Shown piece by piece: positions 7,013 through 15,054 of a stretch of 64,000 nucleotides of DNA (positions are counted from its first letter, which is position 1; every line of letters begins with the position of its first letter). The DNA is taken from NCBI GenBank assembly GCA_009787625.1, contig WQSX01000007.1, positions 1-64,000 on the forward strand. Reading direction: 5' to 3'. The notes below the pieces were generated by a model. The model did not search any database. It saw nothing but the letters and a program-made list of their open reading frames with translations, and was not told the DNA's origin. Made by a program: the position numbers and the translations under genes. The DNA is from Oscillospiraceae bacterium. Lineage in GTDB: Bacteria; Bacillota; Clostridia; Oscillospirales; Oscillospiraceae.

Positions 7013-8677
7013 TTAATTATTTATTATATCAGTAATTCTCACACCGTAGTTCTCGTCTATGACTACTACTTCTCCTTTGGCTATCAGCCTGCCGTTTACT
7101 ACAATCTCTACCGGATCACCCGCTACTTTTTCCAAAACAACGATTGTTCCCAAGCTAAATTCAAGTATTTCGCTGATTTCTTTTTTTGCCCTACCGAGCT
7201 CAACACTGACTTGCAACGGAATGTTGTAAACCAAGTCTATGCCCTTTGCCTCGCCCGGCAAACTTGGGGCGTCGAATGACTGAAACTGCATTGGAGCTAC
7301 GTCTACCACACGGCCTTGTTGTGCGGGTGGGTGCCCCGGAGGCGGGTATGGTGCTTGCTGATATGGGTATGGCGGTGGTGGGTAGGGTTGTTGTTGGTAG
7401 GGGTTGTACGGATCTGCAGCGGGATATGGCGGTGGGTATGGTTGCTGTGCGGGGGGTACTGCCTGCGGTGGAGGTGGTGGGGGTGCTGCTGCCACCTGGG
7501 GTGGCGGGGGCGGCGGTGGAGGTGCTGCCGCCGGGGGCGGTGGAGGTGCTGCCGCTGCTTGCGGCTCTGGTTTGGGTGCTGCCACTACTCCGCCAACTCC
7601 GACATCGAGGAATTGTTTTGCAAAGGTGCGGCTCACATCGTAAGGCATGAGCTGTATAAGCTCACTTTTGAGCAGTCCCTCAATTTCCATGTCAAAGCTG
7701 ATTTTTGTGACTTTATCTGAATCACCGAGCAGTGTTGAAACATCGAATCCTACGTCAACTGCTGTGCTTTTCGGTGGTGAAATGTCTATCGCCGTTCCGA
7801 GTAACTTTGAGAGAGATGTTGATGACGCTCCCATCATTTGGTTCATGATCTCACTCATTGCACTCAGGTGCATTTCATTTAATTCAATAGGCTGTTCAAC
7901 GATGCCGTCTCCGCCCATGAGCAAGTCTGTTATGAGTGCCGCATCGTCTATTTTAAGTACGAGTAAGTTTGTGCCTTTGATACCTTGGGTGTATTCGATT
8001 GTTGCAACAACAAAGGGTATTTGATACATGGATAAAACGTCTTTTGCGTCAAAAACATGAACCTGCGGGGTTGTGATGCTAACACGTTTATCCAAAAGTG
8101 CGTACATTGTGGTGGCAACTGCGCCCATGCTTATGTTTCCGACTTCTCCCAAAATGTCCACTTCATCATCTGTGAGCATACCTTCGAGCGATGGAACTTT
8201 CGACAGATCTAACTGAACTTTTTCAGGTGAATCTGCTTCCTCTGAGCCTGCGGCAGGAGCATCTGCACTTGCAATCAGGCCGTCTAACATAGCGGCAGCA
8301 TCGCCATCGGATTCATCATCGGAGTCAGCTTCCCCGGCGGCACCATCGAGCAATGCGGCGATTTGCTCAGCAGACATAATATCTCCGCCACCGCCTGAAG
8401 CCGGAGGTGCGTCAACCGGAGCCGCAGGAGCTGCATCTCCTCCACTCGCTCCGGCGAGCATGGCTTCGATTGCTTCGGGTGACATCATATCGCCACCGCC
8501 TGCATCAGCAGGAGGTGGCGCAGGAGCTGCATCTCCTCCACCCGCTCCGGCGAGCATAGCTTCGATTGCTTCGGGTGACATCATATCGCCACCGCCTGCA
8601 TCAGCAGGAGGTGCGCTGTCTTCTTCAGTTGCATCGCCCATCATTAAGGCATTGATTTCATCTTGCGAAAGATTCAT
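7013..8677 (-). CDS. fliY: Flagellar motor switch phosphatase FliY (CheC-like plus FliN domain) with repeated N-terminus
   Basis: FliY sits in the switch C-ring and removes phosphate from CheY-P. This copy has 554 residues, well above the roughly 380 of Bacillus FliY. The N-terminus holds four related motifs: LSQDEINALM (3-12), MSPEAIEAML (33-42 and 65-74) and MSAEQIAALL (101-110), separated by Ala/Pro/Gly linkers. They resemble the CheY-binding peptide of FliM. The CheC-like domain follows with two intact E-x2-N-x22-P phosphatase sites (E178...P204, and one in the EIMNQMMG half). A very long Pro-rich linker and a C-terminal FliN/SpoA domain (VSVELGRAKKEISEIL...NGRLIAKGEVVVI) complete it. The ATG lies inside the end of fliM (20-base overlap). 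Confidence 0.95.
   Translation of the reverse strand: MNLSQDEINALMMGDATEEDSAPPADAGGGDMMSPEAIEAMLAGAGGGDAAPAPPPADAGGGDMMSPEAIEAMLAGASGGDAAPAAPVDAPPASGGGGDIMSAEQIAALLDGAAGEADSDDESDGDAAAMLDGLIASADAPAAGSEEADSPEKVQLDLSKVPSLEGMLTDDEVDILGEVGNISMGAVATTMYALLDKRVSITTPQVHVFDAKDVLSMYQIPFVVATIEYTQGIKGTNLLVLKIDDAALITDLLMGGDGIVEQPIELNEMHLSAMSEIMNQMMGASSTSLSKLLGTAIDISPPKSTAVDVGFDVSTLLGDSDKVTKISFDMEIEGLLKSELIQLMPYDVSRTFAKQFLDVGVGGVVAAPKPEPQAAAAPPPPPAAAPPPPPPPPQVAAAPPPPPPQAVPPAQQPYPPPYPAADPYNPYQQQPYPPPPYPYQQAPYPPPGHPPAQQGRVVDVAPMQFQSFDAPSLPGEAKGIDLVYNIPLQVSVELGRAKKEISEILEFSLGTIVVLEKVAGDPVEIVVNGRLIAKGEVVVIDENYGVRITDIINN
8424..8615. repeat. 96-bp tandem duplication inside fliY
   Basis: Two adjacent 96-base units (8424-8519 and 8520-8615) differ at only a few positions, for example CTCGCT/CCCGCT and CATGG/CATAG. 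Each encodes 32 residues with one MSPEAIEAML motif. The near identity indicates a recent in-frame duplication. Confidence 0.9.
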
Positions 8678-9671
8678 TTTGTGCTTCCTCCTCGTTTAGG
8701 ATGTCTACGACCTCTAGTGCATATTTTTGACCGAGGGTTCCAACCGTAGCGCGGAATTTTGGAATGTGCTGAACTTTTATCGTGAGTGGGCTGTCAAGTG
8801 TATGGTTTAATTTTATGACATCACCAACTTGTAGGTTAACTATGTCTGCCACTGTTGCAGGGGTTTGCTCGAAATATGCTGTGAGCGGGATTAGGGTGTT
8901 CATGAGGTTTTCTGTGAGAGAAGCGCGTCTTTCCTCGTGTTTGCCATCGTCGCGAAGCCCGCTTGAGAACCACATCTTTGTGTTTAGCTGCTGTGCAACA
9001 GGCTCAATCGCTGTGTGCGGTATGCAAATGCTCATGAGTCCTGATTCTTCGCCCATCGTTACATTTAAAATCACTACCACTACCGGTTCATTGGGGGCTG
9101 TGACTTGTGCAAACTGCGGACTTGTCTCGATTCTGTCAATCTGCATGGATAATCCAATAACCTTATCCCACGCCTCATCGAAAACACTGCATTGTTGGCG
9201 TAAAACTCTTTCGACAAGAGCCAGCTCTATCTCTGTGAATTGCTTTGAGTTCTCACCTGCTCCTGCTCCGCCAAAAAGGCGGCTTATGACCATGTATGCA
9301 TATTCAGGCGACATTTGGATAATGAGCGAGCCATGAAGAGGTGGGGCTGACATTATCGAGAGGATAACGGGGACCGGAAGTGAATTGTTAAATTCGGCAT
9401 ATGAACATTCTTCCAGTGATAATATTTCGACTTCACAGGACACTCGAAGCACGCTTGACAGTGAACTGGAAAGGAGTTGTGCATATGTGTCAAAAACGAC
9501 ATGGAAAGTTCTCATCTGCTCTTTTGGGAACCTGTTAGCCGTTCTGAAGTCGTAACTTTTGACGTTTTTCAGCTCCGAGCCATCGGAATCATCTTCTGCC
9601 GCTTCAGAGTCGCCTGCCATGAGTGAGCCTAATAGCTCATCTATTTCTGCTTGTGATAATATTTCAGACAA
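8658..9671 (-). CDS. fliM: Flagellar motor switch protein FliM
   Basis: FliM forms the middle of the C-ring, binds CheY-P and holds FliG and FliN/FliY. The 337-residue length is normal. The N-terminal CheY-binding peptide is MSEILSQAEIDELLGSL, followed by the middle domain with the FGGAGAGENSK segment and a C-terminal SpoA domain (LQVGDVIKLNH...). The start is TTG at 9671, with AAAGGAG 9 bases upstream, so the first residue is coded by a rare start. It overlaps fliY by 20 bases and has its own sigma-A-like promoter. The motA-motB-fliL genes that often precede fliM are not here. Confidence 0.96.
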   Translation of the reverse strand: MSEILSQAEIDELLGSLMAGDSEAAEDDSDGSELKNVKSYDFRTANRFPKEQMRTFHVVFDTYAQLLSSSLSSVLRVSCEVEILSLEECSYAEFNNSLPVPVILSIMSAPPLHGSLIIQMSPEYAYMVISRLFGGAGAGENSKQFTEIELALVERVLRQQCSVFDEAWDKVIGLSMQIDRIETSPQFAQVTAPNEPVVVVILNVTMGEESGLMSICIPHTAIEPVAQQLNTKMWFSSGLRDDGKHEERRASLTENLMNTLIPLTAYFEQTPATVADIVNLQVGDVIKLNHTLDSPLTIKVQHIPKFRATVGTLGQKYALEVVDILNEEEAQNESFAR

Positions 9672-9729
9672 ACCGTACTCACTCCTTTAAAGTCAAATCG
9701 CAATTTAATCTTAATTTTTACCATTCTCC

Positions 9730-9758
9730 ATTAAACAGGATTTTCACGGATTTGTCAA
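9730..9758 (-). promoter_or_regulatory. Sigma-A promoter for fliM-fliY-cheV
   Basis: On the - strand TTGACA and TTTAAT stand exactly 17 bases apart, about 60 bases upstream of the fliM TTG start. A near-consensus promoter inside what is usually one long operon suggests an independent transcription unit. Confidence 0.7.
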
Positions 9759-9802
9759 GCCATTTTGTGCTCTTGTTCTCATTCGTGTACAATATATTGC
9801 GA

Positions 9803-10006
9803 TTACATTGTAAATTGTGTTGCCTTTATTTGTCTTATTTTTTCTTCGCGTATTTTTTCTACTATTTCGATTGCACCTTCACTGACTGTTATTTTTTTTG
9901 CGGTATTCAGCGTGATAATTGTGTCCGGTGTCTCCTCAATGAATTCAATCATATCCTCATTTACATAAAACTGCGATGATTTGTTAAGCCTCGTAACCAA
10001 TATCAT
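9803..10006 (-). CDS. flbD: Flagellar protein FlbD
   Basis: This is a 67-residue protein of the FlbD family (MILVTRLNKSSQFYVNED, then IEETPDTIITL), commonly encoded between flgE and motA in Gram-positive and spirochaete flagellar operons. The function is not well known. In this family the genes mark the join between hook and motor genes. A strong GGGAGGAC ribosome site lies 6-7 bases before the ATG. Here the next gene downstream is fliM, not motA, which marks a loss or relocation of motA-motB-fliL. The C-terminus ends shortly after IREEKIRQIK. Confidence 0.9.
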   Translation of the reverse strand: MILVTRLNKSSQFYVNEDMIEFIEETPDTIITLNTAKKITVSEGAIEIVEKIREEKIRQIKATQFTM

Positions 10007-10065
10007 GAGTGTAGTCCTCCCTTTCTTGCAATATTTAGCATGTGCGGAGTTGTTCTTATAAGAAC

Positions 10066-10087
10066 GGGCGACCGAGGACGGTCGCCC
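10066..10087. repeat. Short palindrome GGGCGACC...GGTCGCCC
   Basis: A 22-base imperfect palindrome lies in the 94-base flgE-flbD gap. A similar GGGGCGATTATTAATCGCCC occurs at 30167. It resembles dispersed short repeats rather than a terminator, because no T run follows. Confidence 0.5.
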
Positions 10088-10100
10088 CTACATTATATCA

Positions 10101-11528
10101 TTATCTTCTTAAGTTTACAATCTCTTGGAGCATCTCGTCCGTAGTGGAGATGATACGGGAGTTTGCTTGGAATCCGCGCTGTGTAACAATCATATCCGTG
10201 AATTGGTCTGCCATATCGACATTACTCATCTCAAGGCCGCCTCCGTTGATTGCGCCTGCGCCGTCAAGTCCTGCCTGACCAATCAGTGCCTCACCTGATG
10301 ATGCTGTCTGACGGAAGATGTTACCACCCGCCACTTCAAGACCTGCGGGGTTAGAGAACATAGCTATTCCAAGCCTTGCAATTACGACGTTTCTGCCGCC
10401 ACTTAGTACTGAAATATCACCGTTATCTGCGACTGCGAAGTTCGGAAGACTTACATCGCCCATAGGAAACTGTCCAAAAAACGCTTCAGCACTTGTGCCC
10501 ATTGAATCCCAGTCAACTACGTAAGCTCCTCTTCCATCGTCAGGAGTTGGGTTTTCCATCCACTCTATTTGAGATAAAATTTCGAGTCCCAGTGGTTGAG
10601 GGATAATCGGAGTGTCGGGCATCATAACTCTTATAGGCGAGAGTACTGACAAATCAGGGTCACCCATAGGTACGAGTCCGAATGTGGGTGGAACTGAGCG
10701 TTGCAAGCTCTGGAGGGCACCTATACCTATGTTGCGAGTCATTGGCAATGGAAGGGTCAAAGGTAGGTCAATACTTGGAACAGGTGGGTCTCCTGCACGC
10801 ACTGTGATTGCTCCTTCTTCCGCTGAAGGCCAAGGATTGCCGTTCACTGTAAAGGTTCCTACAGGTATTACGTCACCTGTTCTGAAGAACCCTCTTGGTA
10901 TTATATTTGGTGACCCATCTGTCGCTACCGGGATTGTAAGCTGAGTTGTGCCCGCAGCCGGTGGCATCGGCGGATCGCCTGTCAGAGGAGCGAGCCAGCT
11001 GCCTCGTGGAATTACCGGATCAGCATCGGGATTGCCGGGGTGAACTTCTGCTGCTGATGGCCATGCCGGTATTTCAGGACGACCTTGATCTACAACGCCC
11101 ATTTCGAGCGGAACAGTGTAGCCCATTACGAAGAAACCTTGTGATGTAACGAGGAACCCTTCGTCGTCAATCGTGAAGTTACCTGCTCTGGTGAAGAAGT
11201 CTCCGTCAGGGCTGCGGACTACAAAGAATCCATCGCCGTTAATCATCATGTCTGTAGGTCTGTCTGTGCGTTGGAACGCTGAGCGTGTGTGAATTACGTC
11301 TATTGTTGAAAGGCTGATACCAAGACCTACTTGAACCGGGTTTGTTCCGCCTTGTACGCCTGAGTTTGCCATACCTGCTGAGATGTTTTGGCTGAAAATA
11401 TCTTGGAAAATTACACGGCTTGATTTATAACCTACTGTGTTGACGTTGGAGATGTTATTACCGATAACGTCCATTCTTGTTTGGTGGTTTCTTAGACCTG
11501 AAACCCCTGAAAATAGTGATCGCATCAT
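10101..11528 (-). CDS. flgE: Flagellar hook protein FlgE
   Basis: FlgE polymerises into the hook. The 475-residue protein has the conserved N-terminal helix (MMRSLFSGVSGLRNHQTRM, then GNNISNVNTVGYKSSR) and the matching C-terminal helix (FTDMIVTQRGFQANSRIIST) that build the D0/D1 core. The variable middle is rich in Pro and Gly (PGNPDADPVIPRG and similar). AGGAGG lies about 9 bases before the tandem ATG ATG. It follows flgD and precedes flbD, the usual order. A short palindromic repeat separates it from flgD. Confidence 0.95.
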   Translation of the reverse strand: MMRSLFSGVSGLRNHQTRMDVIGNNISNVNTVGYKSSRVIFQDIFSQNISAGMANSGVQGGTNPVQVGLGISLSTIDVIHTRSAFQRTDRPTDMMINGDGFFVVRSPDGDFFTRAGNFTIDDEGFLVTSQGFFVMGYTVPLEMGVVDQGRPEIPAWPSAAEVHPGNPDADPVIPRGSWLAPLTGDPPMPPAAGTTQLTIPVATDGSPNIIPRGFFRTGDVIPVGTFTVNGNPWPSAEEGAITVRAGDPPVPSIDLPLTLPLPMTRNIGIGALQSLQRSVPPTFGLVPMGDPDLSVLSPIRVMMPDTPIIPQPLGLEILSQIEWMENPTPDDGRGAYVVDWDSMGTSAEAFFGQFPMGDVSLPNFAVADNGDISVLSGGRNVVIARLGIAMFSNPAGLEVAGGNIFRQTASSGEALIGQAGLDGAGAINGGGLEMSNVDMADQFTDMIVTQRGFQANSRIISTTDEMLQEIVNLRR

Positions 11529-11574
11529 AGTGCGTTTCCTCCTAATTAATTAAATTGAAAGTTGAAAATTGTGT

Positions 11575-11601
11575 GGGATAGGGGGACGGTTCCTGTGTCC
11601 C
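11575..11601. repeat. REP-like palindrome GGGATA-GGGGGACGGTTCC-TGTCCC
   Basis: This copy of the GGACGGTTCC repeat family lies between flgE and the flgD stop. The outer GGGAYA/TGTCCC parts pair with each other. Relatives occur at 14079, 14551, 15093, 17974, 20706, 20750, 28508, 30192 and 30344. Confidence 0.75.
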
Positions 11602-11610
11602 AACCCCGGA

Positions 11611-12564
11611 CTATGCGGCGTTTTCGTAGTCTTCGTCGCCCGGTCCGTCACTTGGTGGTGTTTCTTCTACGGGTGGAGTGTCGCCGTTTTCCGGTCCATC
11701 ATTGTCTGCCGGTGGTGTCGGCGGCGGTGCCGGTGTGGTACTTACTTCTGAGAATAACCATCTCCACTGTGTCTCGTTCCAATCCCAACGTCCGATTATG
11801 TTGGCGCCGTCTTCACTCAGTTCAAAGAATCCACCGTTCGGGTCTGCTCTGAAGTTCACTGCATTAGGCGGGCTTTCAGGTTTTTGACCTCTCGGCATTT
11901 CACTGGCGTGGTGGCGAATTTCAACGATTGTATTTACGGGTACAAACCGCGGCTCCCCTCGCCCTATGTCGAGTTCTGCGTACATAGTTCCTCTGTCAAC
12001 GACAATCCCTGTTACTATGCCCACAACATCTGTGCCATCCACCGAGGCAAGCACTTCACGTCCAACGAGACTGTTTGATGTTTGCATCAGTCTGTCTGAT
12101 GTCAGTATATTAGATGTGTTAAAGACTTCCCTTATTGCTGAGATAGGTACTGCATTTTCACCGATTTGGGCAAATGTCACACCGTCTCTCACAAATATGC
12201 TGTCCACTTCACCCGCAATCTCAGTCACTTGGCCGTTTACAACTTGCTCTGCAATTACAAACTTGCCGACCAGGCTGTAGCTCTGCATGCTTGCCATTGA
12301 CTCAAGTGAGTTGTTCATGTTTTGCATTTGCTCAAGTGATGAGAACTGTGCAAGCTGTGATGCAAACTCGGAGTCGCTTGATGGGCTAAGAGGGTCTTGG
12401 TGGCGCAATTGAGCTGACAGAAGCATGAGAAAATCGTTCTTCCCCATTGTTCCGCCTACATTGCGTCCTCTTTCAGCACTCTCTTCAACCTGTCTTGCAC
12501 GATCTGCCGATCTTTGCCACTCAGTTTGATTGTTAAGATTTCTTACTGCATCTAATACTGACAT
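11611..12564 (-). CDS. flgD: Flagellar hook capping protein FlgD
   Basis: FlgD forms the cap that guides hook assembly. The diagnostic N-terminal part is GKNDFLMLLSAQLRHQDPL followed by SEFASQLAQFSSLEQM. The 317-residue protein is longer than usual because of a Pro/Glu/Asp-rich tail (from about 275) ending GDEDYENAA. Middle domains with VGREVLASVDG and the TIVEIRHH segment follow the family. AAGGGAG lies 6 bases before the ATG. A double-hairpin leader upstream resembles the one before flgK (see findings). It lies between fliK and flgE, as expected. Confidence 0.93.
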   Translation of the reverse strand: MSVLDAVRNLNNQTEWQRSADRARQVEESAERGRNVGGTMGKNDFLMLLSAQLRHQDPLSPSSDSEFASQLAQFSSLEQMQNMNNSLESMASMQSYSLVGKFVIAEQVVNGQVTEIAGEVDSIFVRDGVTFAQIGENAVPISAIREVFNTSNILTSDRLMQTSNSLVGREVLASVDGTDVVGIVTGIVVDRGTMYAELDIGRGEPRFVPVNTIVEIRHHASEMPRGQKPESPPNAVNFRADPNGGFFELSEDGANIIGRWDWNETQWRWLFSEVSTTPAPPPTPPADNDGPENGDTPPVEETPPSDGPGDEDYENAA

Positions 12565-12570
12565 AAAAAT

Positions 12571-12642
12571 ACTCCCTTCTTAGCACCGAGTTCAGAAGCT
12601 CGTGCTAATTGGGGGATCCATCCCGTAGTGCATCTTGCACTA
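12571..12642 (-). promoter_or_regulatory. Structured flgD leader with AUGGAU hexaloop (candidate CsrA site)
   Basis: On the - strand there are three hairpins: TAGTGCA-AGA-TGCACTA; GGG-AUGGAU-CCC, which presents an A-N-GGA-U loop; and TTAGCACGAG...CTCGGTGCTAA. They are followed by the AAGGGAG ribosome site. CsrA-type regulators bind GGA in such loops and at the ribosome site. The binding is inferred. Confidence 0.5.
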
Positions 12643-12681
12643 TATTTTATAGCGAAAAATCCGTTTTCACTATTTAAGTTA

Positions 12682-13998
12682 CTATGCGCTGAACTCTACT
12701 GAACTTAATCCTGCATCCATATAGTAGTCCATTATGTCCGGTAGTGTGGTGTAATATGTTACCCCATCTTTTGCATCTACCTTCTGTTCCCTTCCGCCTG
12801 AGTGTGAGCCTTTTTTCTGCTCTCCTCTTGAATCTCCTGCGGACGTACTGCTGTGGTTGTATTCCATTCCTGTATAAGCTACTTCCACTCCAGCGACTGC
12901 AATTCCCTTGTTTTGAAGTTGTTCTATCAGCGCTGTGAGCTGAGAATTTAACATTCCTCTGACTCCGCTGTCCTCTGCGTTTATCTTCACATGGAGTCCG
13001 GCTGCATCTATTGCTACTTCGAGTGCCACGCTTCCAAGATGTTCAGGGTTTAGAGTTATGGTCATGGCGCTTCTTGTCTCGTTTTGCATTAATTCAACGC
13101 GTTGTACCAGTTCTTGGAATAAGTTTTCCGGTTTCACCGGGGCATTTAATGTTGCTTCCGACATCTGTTGAACTCCTGTGAATTGGTGAGTTTTGATGCC
13201 TTCTGCAATGGGTACTACTGTTTCTGTTGACTGAAGTGGTTCCGAAGTTTCCGTGTTTTCTCTCTGTGTCTCTACATTTCTTGAACCATTTTCATTATCC
13301 AAGGGGCTCGGATTTTCGTTTTCCGAAAATTCTGACATATTCCCGTTATTCTCTTGATTGTCAATTGTTTCCGGCATCCGTGCCTCTACATCTTTTGCGG
13401 TTATTGGGGCTGTGTCGGGTTTTGTCTCTGTAATGTTTAACTGCTCGACACTCGCCGGTCCCGCTTGGTATGTAGTTTTAGTTTCTGCATTTACTGTTTC
13501 AACCACTTGCTTTACTTCTGCCTGCACAGGTTTTTGTGCTTGAATTTCTTCATTTAGCTTTTGTTTAAAATCCTGTGGAATTTCATTTGCGTCAGCTTTT
13601 TGTGATTGAATCGGTATTTCTTCTGAGCTTACAATCTGTTCTTGCGGTATTATCTCTTCAACATTTTGATCATAAGCTATTGCAGTTCCTGTGTTTCCCT
13701 CGATAATAAAAACGATTTCGGTTTGGTTTGCGACAACTCCGGCTGTTTGCATTATTCCATCTAAATCTTCATCGTCATCTATCAGATTTTGCTTCTCTGT
13801 GCTGATAGGTTCTGTTATATCAGTTGGTCTGCGTCCGGCGTTTCGCCTGTTTGAGTCCTCTCTGCCGAGCTCCTGCTCAAAGACTTGTGTGAAGTCTTGT
13901 CCCGTATTCTCACCGGCTCTTCCGCGTGCTTGCCGGCCACCTGCGCCGGGCTCTGTCCGGGTAGTCATGAGGGACATAACATCCATCATCTGTTGCAT
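12682..13998 (-). CDS. fliK: Flagellar hook-length control protein FliK
   Basis: FliK measures hook length and switches export specificity through FlhB. The 438-residue protein has a variable, charged N-terminal two thirds and a conserved C-terminal Flg_hook domain of about 85 residues: SAMTITLNPEHLGSVALEV, then the region around GMLNSQLTALIEQLQNKGIAV. AGGAGGTGA precedes the ATG. Usually fliK follows fliJ and motE; here an 8 kb accessory island lies between them. Confidence 0.9.
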   Translation of the reverse strand: MQQMMDVMSLMTTRTEPGAGGRQARGRAGENTGQDFTQVFEQELGREDSNRRNAGRRPTDITEPISTEKQNLIDDDEDLDGIMQTAGVVANQTEIVFIIEGNTGTAIAYDQNVEEIIPQEQIVSSEEIPIQSQKADANEIPQDFKQKLNEEIQAQKPVQAEVKQVVETVNAETKTTYQAGPASVEQLNITETKPDTAPITAKDVEARMPETIDNQENNGNMSEFSENENPSPLDNENGSRNVETQRENTETSEPLQSTETVVPIAEGIKTHQFTGVQQMSEATLNAPVKPENLFQELVQRVELMQNETRSAMTITLNPEHLGSVALEVAIDAAGLHVKINAEDSGVRGMLNSQLTALIEQLQNKGIAVAGVEVAYTGMEYNHSSTSAGDSRGEQKKGSHSGGREQKVDAKDGVTYYTTLPDIMDYYMDAGLSSVEFSA

Positions 13999-14078
13999 GG
14001 CTTCACCTCCTATACTCTAAGTATCGTCACATACCCTGCCAAAGATTAGTGTTTTAAGAAATATTTTTTGAAATGTGT

Positions 14079-14106
14079 AACAAGACAGGGGGACGGTTCC
14101 TCTGTT
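14079..14106. repeat. REP-like GGACGGTTCC repeat at the island edge
   Basis: AACAAGACAGGGGGACGGTT continuing CCTCTGTTTT is a half-palindromic copy of the family, 80 bases upstream of fliK and at the left edge of the accessory island. Confidence 0.75.
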
Positions 14107-14124
14107 TTTTAGATCGCGTCTCCC

Positions 14125-14154
14125 TTGACTTTTAATCTGGTATATATGTATTAT
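14125..14154 (+). promoter_or_regulatory. Putative promoter of the phd-like gene
   Basis: TTGACT and TATTAT are separated by 18 bases, about 37 bases ahead of the antitoxin ATG. The match is reasonable but unproven. Confidence 0.4.
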
Positions 14155-14190
14155 GAAGTTAGTAAAATTTTACGAAAGGGCTGATATTAA

Positions 14191-14433
14191 ATGACTACTG
14201 TACCTGTATCAGATTTAAGAAACTATAATAAAGTGTTAAATCAGGTTTCTTACGGAAATGAAGTAGCGCTCACTAAAAATGGAAAAGCTCAATATGCAAT
14301 CGTTGAAATGGAAGAACTGGAGCGCCTTCGCGCCTTGTGCCTGCTAATGTCGGAGATTAGAAAATCTGAGTTTGATATTGCCGCAGGTCGTGTTGTTACA
14401 CTTGGAGATGCACGCAAGGAATTCGGACTATGA
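14191..14433 (+). CDS. Phd/YefM-family antitoxin, orphan
   Basis: This 80-residue protein has the Phd/YefM start (VPVSDLRNYNKVLNQVSYGNE) and the ALTKNGKAQYAIVEMEELERL segment typical of antitoxins that bind their own operator and wrap a RelE or Doc toxin. AAAGGG lies 11 bases before the ATG. Its stop overlaps an ATG by ATGA, the usual coupling to a toxin gene, but the downstream frame is only 39 codons and consists mostly of ATPase gene fragments (next entry). The antitoxin is therefore probably an orphan. Confidence 0.85.
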   Translation: MTTVPVSDLRNYNKVLNQVSYGNEVALTKNGKAQYAIVEMEELERLRALCLLMSEIRKSEFDIAAGRVVTLGDARKEFGL

Positions 14434-14549
14434 CTGTGTCATTCAAAGTCATAGCAAGAGATAGATATAATTGCATTTCAGAGTGCAAAAAGAACATACC
14501 TAATAATGTAAAACTCATTGAGTATACTGATATATTTAATGTGCCATAA
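14430..14549 (+). pseudogene. Toxin gene start fused to fragments of the DUF234 ATPase gene
   Basis: An ATG coupled to the antitoxin stop opens a 39-codon frame beginning MTVSFKV, like a RelE-type toxin. From about 14444 it is nearly identical to two parts of the ATPase gene: 19232-19266, then 19412 to the end. The 145 bases between them are missing. It then ends with the same final codons and the AAGCAG that follows. The toxin body has been replaced by rearranged ATPase remnants. Confidence 0.75.
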
Positions 14550-14550
14550 G

Positions 14551-14570
14551 CAGAACCGCCCCTCTGTCTT
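14551..14570. repeat. Truncated REP-like repeat
   Basis: CAGAACCGCCCCTCTGTCTT is one arm of the GGACGGTTCC family. It overlaps the stop codon of the next gene on the - strand. Confidence 0.5.
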
Positions 14571-15003
14571 ATGGATTACCAATGCCTAATGAAGATAATT
14601 CTATATATAGTAGCTCTGTTCGCTCGGTGTCGCGGAAGCTGATGAAAATTGCACTTCCCCTGTGTCTGTCAATTCGAATGGTCGGTGACGAATCCGGCCT
14701 TACAAACAGCAGTCCCGCGGTAAAATTACCTCTCCAGGCTCCACCGTTGTACCCGTTTGTTCTCCTGCCTACGCCTATTTCCCTCATACTCAGGTCTAAC
14801 AGAGCAATATCGGCAATGTTTGTTAACTCAACTCTCGTTCCATACATGGCGCTAATGTGCATACTGTCGCCCTGTATGGTGACAGCTAAAATAATGCCGC
14901 CAAGGTTACCGGTGAAAGCAGCCGCAATCCCCCAAATATTTGCGGCAACAAATCCCAAAAATATCAACTGAATCCACCAATCGAATTTAGCCTTAAACTT
15001 CAT
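14569..15003 (-). CDS. Small membrane-anchored protein with PH-like fold, function unknown
   Basis: The 144-residue protein starts at ATG 15003, which has AAAGGTGGGAG about 5 bases upstream; the track start at 15015 is a GTG inside that ribosome site. One or two membrane segments occupy about 8-40 (WWIQLIFLGFVAANIWGIAA), followed by a beta-rich region (ILAVTIQGDSMHISAMYGTR, then LLFVRPDSSPTIRIDRHRGS) that resembles bacterial PH-like domains. I do not recognise a specific family. The gene stands alone in the accessory island between repeats. The annotation rests on predicted topology and strand pattern only. Confidence 0.55.
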   Translation of the reverse strand: MKFKAKFDWWIQLIFLGFVAANIWGIAAAFTGNLGGIILAVTIQGDSMHISAMYGTRVELTNIADIALLDLSMREIGVGRRTNGYNGGAWRGNFTAGLLFVRPDSSPTIRIDRHRGSAIFISFRDTERTELLYIELSSLGIGNP

Positions 15004-15054
15004 AAAAACTCCCACCTTTCATTTTGCACTTTATACCATTATCTATACCATGTC

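Noticed and set aside
7316-7720. Overlapping + strand frames rich in Trp, Cys and Gly (134 and 79 aa)
   Set aside because: They are shadows of the Pro-rich linker of fliY on the opposite strand; their composition follows from CCN codons.
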